Source: Candidatus Avoscillospira stercoripullorum (GTDB taxonomy: Bacteria > Bacillota > Clostridia > Oscillospirales > Oscillospiraceae). From it: a DNA stretch of 8,591 nt. The stretch's first letter is position 1, and every line of letters begins with the position of its first letter. The stretch lies in the NCBI GenBank assembly GCA_018712905.1, contig DVGD01000193.1, positions 1 through 8,591 on the forward strand, in the 5' to 3' direction. Below are positions 1 through 5,517 of this stretch, in pieces. Below the pieces are notes generated by a model that was given only the letters and a program-made list of their open reading frames with translations, was not told the DNA's origin and ran no database searches. The translations under genes and the position numbers were made by a program.

Positions 1-134
1 TGAGCACCATTAAGAATATTGTGTCCTCGCTGGGTCTCGACGAGGCCTGGTGGACGAATATCACTGTGGCGGCCATGATCTGCCTGTTCCTGCTGATCCA
101 GAGCCTGGTGCTGCTGCGGAAGAACAAAAGATAA
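1..134 (+). CDS. Sugar ABC transporter permease, C-terminal end only (YjfF-like)
   Basis: The open frame enters from the left edge (first complete codon at position 3) and stops with TAA at 132-134, so only about 43 C-terminal residues are visible. They form one hydrophobic helix (from about ITVAAMICLF to LVLL) followed by a basic tail RKNKR, the usual end of an inner-membrane permease. A double Trp just before the helix (EAWWTNI) resembles the end of YjfF, one of the two permeases of the E. coli galactofuranose importer in the RbsC/XylH superfamily. The next three genes are arabinose catabolic genes on the same strand with a 19-base gap, so I infer this subunit belongs to an importer for L-arabinose or a related pentose. 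That a membrane protein ends here is fairly clear; the family name is a judgement on a very short piece, and the substrate is inferred from context alone. Confidence 0.62.
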   Translation, partial: STIKNIVSSLGLDEAWWTNITVAAMICLFLLIQSLVLLRKNKR

Positions 135-153
135 GCCTGAAAGGAGCACATAT

Positions 154-1719
154 ATGACAAAGGATTGCTTCCTTGGAATTGAATTTGGCTCCACCCGTAT
201 CAAGGCCGTCCTCATCGACGCCAAGGGTACTCCCTTGGCGTCGGGCGACCACAGCTGGGAAAATAGCTACATCGACGACAACTGGACCTATTCTCTTGAC
301 GAGGTCTGGGACGGTCTCCGGGATGCCTATGCAAACCTGGCGGCAGATGTCAAGGAAAAATATGGGGAACCTCTCACCCAGGTGGGCGGCATGGGCTTCT
401 CAGCCATGATGCACGGCTACCTGGCCTTTGACAAGGATGGTAAGCTCCTGGTACCCTTCCGTACATGGCGCAACACCACCACCGGCCCTGCCGCAGCGGA
501 GCTTACCAAGCTTCTCAACTTTAATATGCCCCAGCGCTGGTCTGTGTCCCATCTCCATCAGGCTATCTTGAATGGCGAGCCCCATGTAAAGGACATTGCC
601 TACCTCACCACCCTGGCCGGTTATGTCCACTGGCAGCTCACCGGCGAAAAGGTGCTGGGCGTGGGCGATGCCTCGGGCATGTTCCCCATTGACGGCGAGG
701 CCATGGACTTTGACGCGGAGAAGGTGGCCTGCTATGATGCGCACATTGCCCACTATGGCTTCCCCTGGAAGCTCAAGGACATTCTCCCCAAGGTGCTGCC
801 TGCAGGTGCGCCTGCCGGCTGCCTGACTGCCGAAGGCGCCAAGCTCCTTGACCCCACCGGTACGCTCCAGCCCGGCTGCCCCATCTGCCCGCCCGAGGGC
901 GACGCGGGTACCGGCATGACTGCCACCAATGCTGTGGCTGTGCGCACCGGCAACGTTTCCGCCGGCACGTCGGTCTTCGCCATGGTGGTGCTGGAAAAGC
1001 CCCTCTCTCAGGTGCACGAGGAGATCGACATCGTCACCACACCCACCGGAAAACCGGTTGCCATGGTGCACTGCAACAACTGCACCAACGAGATCAATGC
1101 CTGGGCGTATGTGTTCCGCGGCTTCCTGGAGGCGCTGGGACAGAAGGCGGATATGAATGCGGTCTATACCGCCATGTTCCGCACGGCGCTGGAGGCGGAG
1201 AAGGACGCCGGTGGACTGCTGCTCTATAACTACCTGTCCGGCGAGCCGGTGACCGGCCTGACCGAGGGGCGACCGCTTCTGGTGAGATCCCCTGAGGCCA
1301 ATCTCAGCTTTGCCAACTTTATGCGCGCACAGCTCTATTCCGCGCTGGCGACCTTGAAGGTCGGCATGGATATTCTGGCGGAGGAGCATGTGGCACTGGA
1401 TCGCATGATGGGGCATGGCGGCTATTTCAAAACGCCCGAGGTGGGGCAGAAGATCATGGCCGCGGCCATGGACGCTCCGGTTTCCGTCATGGAGACGGCA
1501 GGGGAGGGCGGCCCCTGGGGCATGGCGCTCCTGGCGGCCTACGGTGCCAACCGGAAGGATGGCCAGACCCTGGAGGACTACCTCGACCAGGAGATCTTCG
1601 CCGGTCAGGCCTCGACCACCGTTTTGCCGGATGCGGCAGATCAGAAGGGCTTCCGCGCCTTTATGGATCGCTACACAAAGGGGCTCGCCATTGAGCGCGC
1701 CGCCGTGGAAAACCTGTAA
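154..1719 (+). CDS. FGGY-family carbohydrate kinase, probable L-ribulokinase (AraK-like)
   Basis: A cytoplasmic sugar kinase of 521 aa, normal for the FGGY family (about 480-570). The N-terminal ATPase phosphate-1 motif is at residues 7-22 (LGIEFGSTRIKAVLID). The second phosphate loop and probable catalytic Asp lie in EGDAGTG (D250), followed by GNVSAGTS (266-273). The adenosine motif GHGG is at 420-423. Start: AAGGAG at 141-146 is 7 bases before this ATG. Placement directly before araA and araD makes ATP-dependent phosphorylation of L-ribulose to L-ribulose 5-phosphate the expected reaction, since the pathway needs exactly this kinase. The sequence does not look like classical AraB from E. 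coli or Bacillus; it resembles the xylulokinase-like kinases that accompany araA in Clostridia and Bifidobacteria. A non-orthologous ribulokinase called AraK has been described in Clostridium acetobutylicum, and I infer this is the same type. Alternative: a xylulokinase recruited to the operon. Confidence 0.85.
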   Translation: MTKDCFLGIEFGSTRIKAVLIDAKGTPLASGDHSWENSYIDDNWTYSLDEVWDGLRDAYANLAADVKEKYGEPLTQVGGMGFSAMMHGYLAFDKDGKLLVPFRTWRNTTTGPAAAELTKLLNFNMPQRWSVSHLHQAILNGEPHVKDIAYLTTLAGYVHWQLTGEKVLGVGDASGMFPIDGEAMDFDAEKVACYDAHIAHYGFPWKLKDILPKVLPAGAPAGCLTAEGAKLLDPTGTLQPGCPICPPEGDAGTGMTATNAVAVRTGNVSAGTSVFAMVVLEKPLSQVHEEIDIVTTPTGKPVAMVHCNNCTNEINAWAYVFRGFLEALGQKADMNAVYTAMFRTALEAEKDAGGLLLYNYLSGEPVTGLTEGRPLLVRSPEANLSFANFMRAQLYSALATLKVGMDILAEEHVALDRMMGHGGYFKTPEVGQKIMAAAMDAPVSVMETAGEGGPWGMALLAAYGANRKDGQTLEDYLDQEIFAGQASTTVLPDAADQKGFRAFMDRYTKGLAIERAAVENL

Positions 1720-1755
1720 TTAGGATCCAAAATCAATCGAAAGAAGGAGTTTCCT

Positions 1756-3228
1756 ATGGTTCAGAACATGGAATTTTGGTTCGTTGTGGGAAGCCAGTTC
1801 CTCTATGGCCCCGAAGTGCTCGAAACTGTGGCAGCCCGTGCCCAGGAGATGACCGAGAAGCTCAACGCCTCCGGCAACCTGCCCTGCAAGCTGGTCTATA
1901 AGGTCACTGCCAAAACCAACCAGGAGATCGCCGATGTGGTGCGCGAAGCCAACTATGACAAGCGCTGCGCCGGTATCATCACCTGGTGCCACACCTTCTC
2001 CCCCAGCAAAATGTGGATCAACGGCCTGGTGGAGCTCCAGAAGCCCTGGTGCCACTTTGCCACCCAGTATAACCGTGAGATCCCCAACGAAGAGATCGAC
2101 ATGGACTTTATGAACCTCAACCAGGCCGCCCATGGCGACCGGGAGCACGGCTTCATCGGCGCCCGCCTGCGCAAGGCGCGCAAGGTCATTGCCGGCTACT
2201 GGCAGGATGAGGATGTGCAGAAGCGCCTGGGTGCCTGGATGCGCACCGCAGTGGGCGTGGCCTTCTCCAAGGAACTCAAGGTCATGCGCTTCGGCGACAA
2301 CATGCGCGAAGTGGCCGTCACCGAGGGCGACAAGGTGGAAGTCCAGGCCAAGCTGGGCTGGCAGGTGAACACCTGGCCGGTAGGACAGCTGGTGGAGACC
2401 ATGGACGCCGTCACCGAAGAAGAGATCGACGCCCTCATGGCAGTCTACAAGGAGAGCTACGACTTTGCCACCGATGATCTCGAGACCGTTCGCTATCAGG
2501 CGCGGGAAGAGATCGCCATGAAGAAGATGATGGACGCCGAGGGCTGCAAGGCCTTCTCCAACACCTTCCAGGATCTCTATGGCATGAAGCAGCTGCCCGG
2601 CCTGGCCTCCCAGCACCTGATGGCGCAGGGCTACGGCTACGGCGGCGAGGGCGACTGGAAGGTTGCCGCCATGACCTCCATTCTCAAGGTCATGGGCGAA
2701 AACGGCAACGGCGCCTCCGCCTTTATGGAGGACTATACCTATCACCTGGTACCCGGGCACGAGTATTCTCTGGGCGCCCACATGCTGGAGGTCTGCCCCA
2801 GCGTGGCCTCTGCCCGTCCCCGCATCGAAGTCCATCCCCTGGGCATTGGCGATCGGGAGGATCCCGCCCGCCTGGTGTTCGAGGGCAAGGAGGGCGACGC
2901 CATTGTCGTCAGCCTCATTGACATGGGTGGCCGTCTGCGCCTGATCTGCCAGGACATCCACTGCGTCAAGCCCATCATGCCCATGCCCAACCTCCCCGTG
3001 GCACGGGTCATGTGGCAGGCTGAGCCCAGCCTCACCACCGGTCTGGAGTGCTGGATCACCGCCGGTGGCGCCCATCACACGGTGCTCACCTATGATGTGA
3101 GCGCTGAGCAGATGAAGGACTGGGCGAACATGATGGACATCGAGTTTGTCCATATCTCCAAGGACACCACCGTGGAGGGCTTGGAGCAGCAGCTCTTCCT
3201 CAACGATCTGGCCTGGAAACTTAAATAA
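1756..3228 (+). CDS. araA: L-arabinose isomerase
   Basis: Interconverts L-arabinose and L-ribulose, the first intracellular step of the pathway; a cytoplasmic Mn-dependent enzyme. The 490 aa length is close to E. coli AraA (500). The N-terminus (EFWFVVGSQFLYGP) and many internal blocks (HTFSPSKMWINGL, DMDFMNLNQAAHG, RFGDNMREVAVT) match AraA almost word for word. The metal-binding and catalytic residues of the family are present: E298 in GEGDWK, E325 in FMEDYTYH, H342 in LGAHMLEVCP, and the His pair H440/H441 in GGAHHTV; these correspond to E306, E333, H350 and H450 of the E. coli enzyme. AAGGAG at 1744-1749, 6 bases before the ATG, supports the start. The 36-base gap to the kinase gene has no hairpin, so read-through is expected. 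No truncation or missing key residue is seen. Confidence 0.97.
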   Translation: MVQNMEFWFVVGSQFLYGPEVLETVAARAQEMTEKLNASGNLPCKLVYKVTAKTNQEIADVVREANYDKRCAGIITWCHTFSPSKMWINGLVELQKPWCHFATQYNREIPNEEIDMDFMNLNQAAHGDREHGFIGARLRKARKVIAGYWQDEDVQKRLGAWMRTAVGVAFSKELKVMRFGDNMREVAVTEGDKVEVQAKLGWQVNTWPVGQLVETMDAVTEEEIDALMAVYKESYDFATDDLETVRYQAREEIAMKKMMDAEGCKAFSNTFQDLYGMKQLPGLASQHLMAQGYGYGGEGDWKVAAMTSILKVMGENGNGASAFMEDYTYHLVPGHEYSLGAHMLEVCPSVASARPRIEVHPLGIGDREDPARLVFEGKEGDAIVVSLIDMGGRLRLICQDIHCVKPIMPMPNLPVARVMWQAEPSLTTGLECWITAGGAHHTVLTYDVSAEQMKDWANMMDIEFVHISKDTTVEGLEQQLFLNDLAWKLK

Positions 3229-3232
3229 GGAG
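3227..3232 (+). promoter_or_regulatory. araD ribosome binding site overlapping the araA stop codon
   Basis: AAGGAG begins on the last two bases of the araA TAA stop (3226-3228). It is only 2 bases from the in-frame ATG at 3235 but 8 bases from the ATG at 3241, so it favours the second ATG as the araD start. The overlap with the stop codon suggests that ribosomes finishing araA reinitiate on araD. Confidence 0.8.
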
Positions 3233-3240
3233 AAATGACC

Positions 3241-3948
3241 ATGCTGGAAGCACTCAAGCAAGAAGTTCTCGAGGCCAACCTGCTCCTCCCCAAGCACGGC
3301 CTCATCACCTTCACCTGGGGCAACGTCTCCGGCATTGACCGGGAGAGCGGCCTGGTGGTCATTAAGCCCTCCGGAGTCAGCTATGACGGTATGACCGTGG
3401 AGGATATGGTAGTGGTAGATCTCCAGGGCAAGGTGGTGGAGGGCAAGTGGAAGCCCTCTTCCGACACACCTACCCACCTGGCGCTCTATCGTGCCTTCCC
3501 CAAAATGGGCGGAATCGTCCATACCCACAGCCGCTGGGCAACCTCCTTTGCCCAGGCAGGCTTGCCCATCCCCGCCATGGGCACCACCCAGGGCGACTAC
3601 TTCTATGGCGATATTCCCTGCACGCGGAAGATGACGCCCGCAGAGATTGCCGGCGAGTACGAACTGGAGACCGGAAATGTCATCATTGAGACGTTCAAGG
3701 ACATCGATCCCATGACCATTCCTGCGGTGTTGGTGCACAGCCACGGCCCCTTCACCTGGGGTACCGACGCCATGAACGCGGTGCACAATGCTGTGGTGCT
3801 CGAGGAAGTGGCCTTCATGGACTACCATGCCCTTTCTATGAACCCTGGCGCGGGCAGAATGCAGCAGGAGCTTCTTGATAAGCACTACCTGCGCAAGCAC
3901 GGTGCCAATGCCTACTACGGCCAGGGCACGCCGGATACCAAGGGATAA
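3241..3948 (+). CDS. araD: L-ribulose-5-phosphate 4-epimerase
   Basis: Converts L-ribulose 5-phosphate to D-xylulose 5-phosphate, which enters the pentose phosphate pathway; a zinc class II aldolase-fold enzyme, cytoplasmic. The chosen start gives 235 aa (E. coli AraD has 231) and begins MLEALKQEVLEANL, aligning directly with E. coli AraD; the ATG at 3235 would add two residues but has an unworkable ribosome-site spacing. Zinc ligands are H94 and H96 in GIVHTHSR, and H168 in VLVHSHGP. Substrate and catalytic residues include D75 in SSDTPTH, D119 in GDYFYG and Y226 near the C-terminus (AYYGQ). The tail runs seven residues past that conserved end (GTPDTKG), a small difference of no known meaning. 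Third of three contiguous ara enzyme genes and the last gene before the terminator. Confidence 0.97.
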   Translation: MLEALKQEVLEANLLLPKHGLITFTWGNVSGIDRESGLVVIKPSGVSYDGMTVEDMVVVDLQGKVVEGKWKPSSDTPTHLALYRAFPKMGGIVHTHSRWATSFAQAGLPIPAMGTTQGDYFYGDIPCTRKMTPAEIAGEYELETGNVIIETFKDIDPMTIPAVLVHSHGPFTWGTDAMNAVHNAVVLEEVAFMDYHALSMNPGAGRMQQELLDKHYLRKHGANAYYGQGTPDTKG

Positions 3949-3963
3949 TGAAAACAATCGCGC

Positions 3964-3990
3964 AACGGGCGGGGGAGACCCCGCCCGTTT
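3964..3990 (+). terminator. Hairpin after araD, probable operon terminator
   Basis: A perfect 11-bp stem (AACGGGCGGGG at 3964-3974 with CCCCGCCCGTT at 3979-3989) closed by a GAGA tetraloop begins 15 bases after the araD stop. The T run after it is short (TTT, the first two bases being part of the stem), so this may need help from the second hairpin just downstream. Confidence 0.75.
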
Positions 3991-4009
3991 GCTGCCTCTT
4001 GCAGCTTTT
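3991..4009 (+). terminator. Second small hairpin followed by TTTT
   Basis: GCTGC (3991-3995) pairs with GCAGC (4001-4005) around a CTCTT loop, and TTTT follows at 4006-4009. It follows the first hairpin with one base between and supplies the better T tract. The right half also contains TTGCAG, the proposed -35 box of the next promoter, so the piece probably has two roles. Confidence 0.5.
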
Positions 4010-4027
4010 GGCTTTGTGTATTATACT
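3999..4027 (+). promoter_or_regulatory. Probable sigma-70-type promoter of the flavodoxin-yitT unit
   Basis: TTGCAG (3999-4004), a 17-base spacer, then TATACT (4022-4027). The -10 matches the consensus at 5 of 6 positions; the -35 is weaker, with only its TTG part clearly fitting. The predicted start point is near 4034, about 35 bases before the flavodoxin ATG. This is a consensus match, not a measured promoter. Confidence 0.5.
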
Positions 4028-4036
4028 ATCCCAAAA

Positions 4037-4050
4037 GGGCGCACGCGCCC
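4037..4050. other. GGGCGC / GCGCCC palindrome in the flavodoxin leader
   Basis: GGGCGC (4037-4042) and GCGCCC (4045-4050) form an inverted repeat separated by two bases, lying a few bases after the predicted transcription start and just before the AGGAGG ribosome site at 4056-4061. It could be a repressor operator or a 5' leader hairpin; nothing here distinguishes these. Confidence 0.35.
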
Positions 4051-4068
4051 GGAACAGGAGGGATCCAT

Positions 4069-4575
4069 ATGCGTTATGCAGTGGTATTTACCAGCAAAAC
4101 CGGCAATACCCGGCTTTTGGCGGAGGAAATTCGGAAGCAGCTGGGGGAGGGAGAATGCGGCTATTTCGGCGCGCCTGATGCTGCGGCGCTGGAGGCGGAC
4201 GTGGTGTTCGCCGGGTTCTGGACAGATCGGGGCAGCTGCGATGGAGAGATGGCGGCCTTTTTAGAGTCACTCACCACCCAGAAGCTCTTCCTCTTCGGCA
4301 CAGCGGGCTTCGGCGGCGACCCAGCCTATTTTGAGAAGATCATCGAAACGGTGAAGTCCCATGTGGCAGCCACAGTGTCAGTCATAGGCACCTACATGTG
4401 CCAGGGGCAGATGCCGCTTGCGGTGCGCCGCCGGTATGAGGCCATGGAGGACGACGCCCGCAGGGAGGCCATGCTCATGAACTTTGACCGCGCTGTGGGA
4501 CATCCAGATGCTGCTGACCTTCAGGCACTTTGGACGTCGGTCTCCCGCACACTGGCCAGGGAGTCACAGAAATGA
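4069..4575 (+). CDS. Small flavodoxin-fold protein (CQGxMP / BilS-like type)
   Basis: A 168-aa flavodoxin-like protein, probably cytoplasmic, FMN-binding, and an electron carrier or reductase partner. The FMN phosphate loop TSKTGNT is at residues 8-14, next to the first beta strand (RYAVVF). A second flavin-contact segment is GFWTDRGSCD (49-58), with W51 a likely ring-stacking residue, and a third is FGTAGFGG (76-83). The motif CQGQMP (111-116) before a charged helical tail is typical of a Clostridial flavodoxin subfamily that, as I recall, includes BilS, the flavodoxin-like partner of the bilirubin reductase BilR. No bilR is present here, so a bilirubin role should not be assumed. Start: AGGAGG at 4056-4061, 7 bases before the ATG. 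The gene overlaps the next by ATGA, so the two proteins are made together. The natural electron donor or acceptor cannot be read from the sequence. Confidence 0.85.
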   Translation: MRYAVVFTSKTGNTRLLAEEIRKQLGEGECGYFGAPDAAALEADVVFAGFWTDRGSCDGEMAAFLESLTTQKLFLFGTAGFGGDPAYFEKIIETVKSHVAATVSVIGTYMCQGQMPLAVRRRYEAMEDDARREAMLMNFDRAVGHPDAADLQALWTSVSRTLARESQK

Positions 4576-5444
4576 ATGTAATCCGACAGCTCAAGGTTAA
4601 AAACTTCATCGCCCTTTTCATCGCGGGTATTATCAACGCCTTTGGCGTCACGGTGTTTCTCGCGCCGGTGAAGCTCTACGACAGCGGCATTTCCGGCACT
4701 TCTATGCTCTTGGCGCAGGTGACGCCGCTGTCTCTTTCCGTCTTTCTGGTGCTGCTCAATGTGCCGCTGTTTCTCTATGGCCTTAAAAGGCAGGGCGCAC
4801 CGTTCACCATCTATGCCATCTTTTCCGTGGCGGTCTACTCCCTCTTTGCCTGGCTCATCACCGATGTCTTGCCTATCGATGTAAGCTTTGCCTCGCCCCT
4901 GGCCGGGCAAGATCTTCTTCTGTGCGCCCTCTTCGGGGGCTTAATCTCCGGTACAGGCTCTGGCCTTGCCATCCGCTTCGGCGGCGCCATGGATGGCATC
5001 GAGGTCATGGCGGTGATCTTTGCCAAGAAGCTCAATGTCTCGGTGGGCACCTTTGTGATGGCCTATAATATCCTGCTCTATATTCTCTGCGGCTTTGTCA
5101 TTCACAGCTGGATTTTGCCCCTCTATTCCATCGTCACCTATATGGCCGCCGTCAAAATGGTGGATACCATCGTGGAGGGCCTTGACCGCGCCAAGTCGGT
5201 CTATATTGTTACCAAGGACTATGAGCCGGTGTGCCAGGCGCTCTCGGAGACCTTTGAAAAGGGTATTACCGTGATGAATGCCACGGGCTATTTTTCCGGC
5301 GTGAATCGCAAGGTGGTCTGGATTGTCCTCAACCGCTTTCAGATTAGCCGTATGCGGGAGCTGGTGCACCAGATCGACCCTACGGCCTATATTGCCATCT
5401 ACGAGGTGGCTGACCTGTTCCGCCTGGAATCAGAACAACCGTAG
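4572..5444 (+). CDS. YitT-family membrane protein with C-terminal DUF2179 domain
   Basis: An integral membrane protein of 290 aa of unknown function. Hydrophobic segments lie at about residues 11-33, 50-71, 77-99, 114-134 and 155-190, including the Gly-rich family signature around GGAMDGIE (137-144). A cytoplasmic DUF2179 domain follows at about 205-283, with the typical pattern of GITVMNATGYFSG, a basic turn (NRK), then IDPTAYIAI. Length and domain order are normal for the family (about 280-300). The start is the ATG at 4572, which overlaps the flavodoxin stop as ATGA and has AGGGAG (4558-4563) 8 bases upstream; an in-frame ATG at 4530 would give 14 more residues but lies inside the flavodoxin gene without a good ribosome site. 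Coupling to a flavodoxin gene is the only contextual clue to a job; the family has been suspected of transport, but no substrate can be named. Confidence 0.88.
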   Translation: MNVIRQLKVKNFIALFIAGIINAFGVTVFLAPVKLYDSGISGTSMLLAQVTPLSLSVFLVLLNVPLFLYGLKRQGAPFTIYAIFSVAVYSLFAWLITDVLPIDVSFASPLAGQDLLLCALFGGLISGTGSGLAIRFGGAMDGIEVMAVIFAKKLNVSVGTFVMAYNILLYILCGFVIHSWILPLYSIVTYMAAVKMVDTIVEGLDRAKSVYIVTKDYEPVCQALSETFEKGITVMNATGYFSGVNRKVVWIVLNRFQISRMRELVHQIDPTAYIAIYEVADLFRLESEQP

Positions 5445-5478
5445 GGGTCGATCTCTGATCGACCCGACCGCGAAGCGG
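5445..5478. repeat. Palindrome pair just after yitT (possible dispersed intergenic element)
   Basis: GGGTCGATC (5445-5453) and GATCGACCC (5457-5465) form a perfect 9-bp stem around TCT. A smaller stem CCGC-GAA-GCGG (5468-5478) follows two bases later. The first stem starts directly after the yitT stop codon. Compact hairpin pairs ending in 'GCGAAGCGG'-like sequence remind me of palindromic elements repeated between genes in gut Clostridia. Only one copy lies in this window, so repetition is not shown here. Confidence 0.5.
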
Positions 5479-5480
5479 AA

Positions 5481-5510
5481 AAATCCCCGGATTTACTAAT
5501 CCGGGGATTT
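5481..5510. terminator. Bidirectional terminator between yitT and the metal ATPase gene
   Basis: A perfect 13-bp stem, AAATCCCCGGATT (5481-5493) and AATCCGGGGATTT (5498-5510), with a TACT loop. Read on the minus strand it ends in TTTTT and sits 7 bases after the ATPase stop, a good intrinsic terminator. On the plus strand it ends in ATTTCATT, weaker but usable for yitT. Confidence 0.88.
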
Positions 5511-5517
5511 CATTCGT

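Noticed and set aside
400..1416. Minus-strand open frame of 338 codons inside the kinase gene
   Set aside because: Antisense shadow of the FGGY kinase; no recognisable domain.
1720..1755. Possible terminator or promoter between the kinase and araA
   Set aside because: The 36 bases hold no stem and no paired promoter boxes, only the AAGGAG site of araA.
1720..3957. Very long minus-strand open frame (745 codons) antisense to araA and araD
   Set aside because: It mirrors two highly conserved genes exactly where codon bias of GC-rich DNA removes stops from the antisense frame; the protein is His/Gly-rich, resembles no family, and no ribosome site is expected in it.
4061..4071. GGATCC directly followed by ATATG before the flavodoxin gene, resembling a BamHI-NdeI cloning junction
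   Set aside because: The flanking sequence is continuous natural operon DNA with a normal ribosome site and no vector sequence; another GGATCC occurs at 1723, so chance is adequate.
4530..4571. Longer start for the YitT protein at ATG 4530
   Set aside because: It would lie 46 bases inside the flavodoxin gene with no good ribosome site, and would add a non-hydrophobic stretch not typical of the family; the ATGA overlap at 4572 has a proper AGGGAG.
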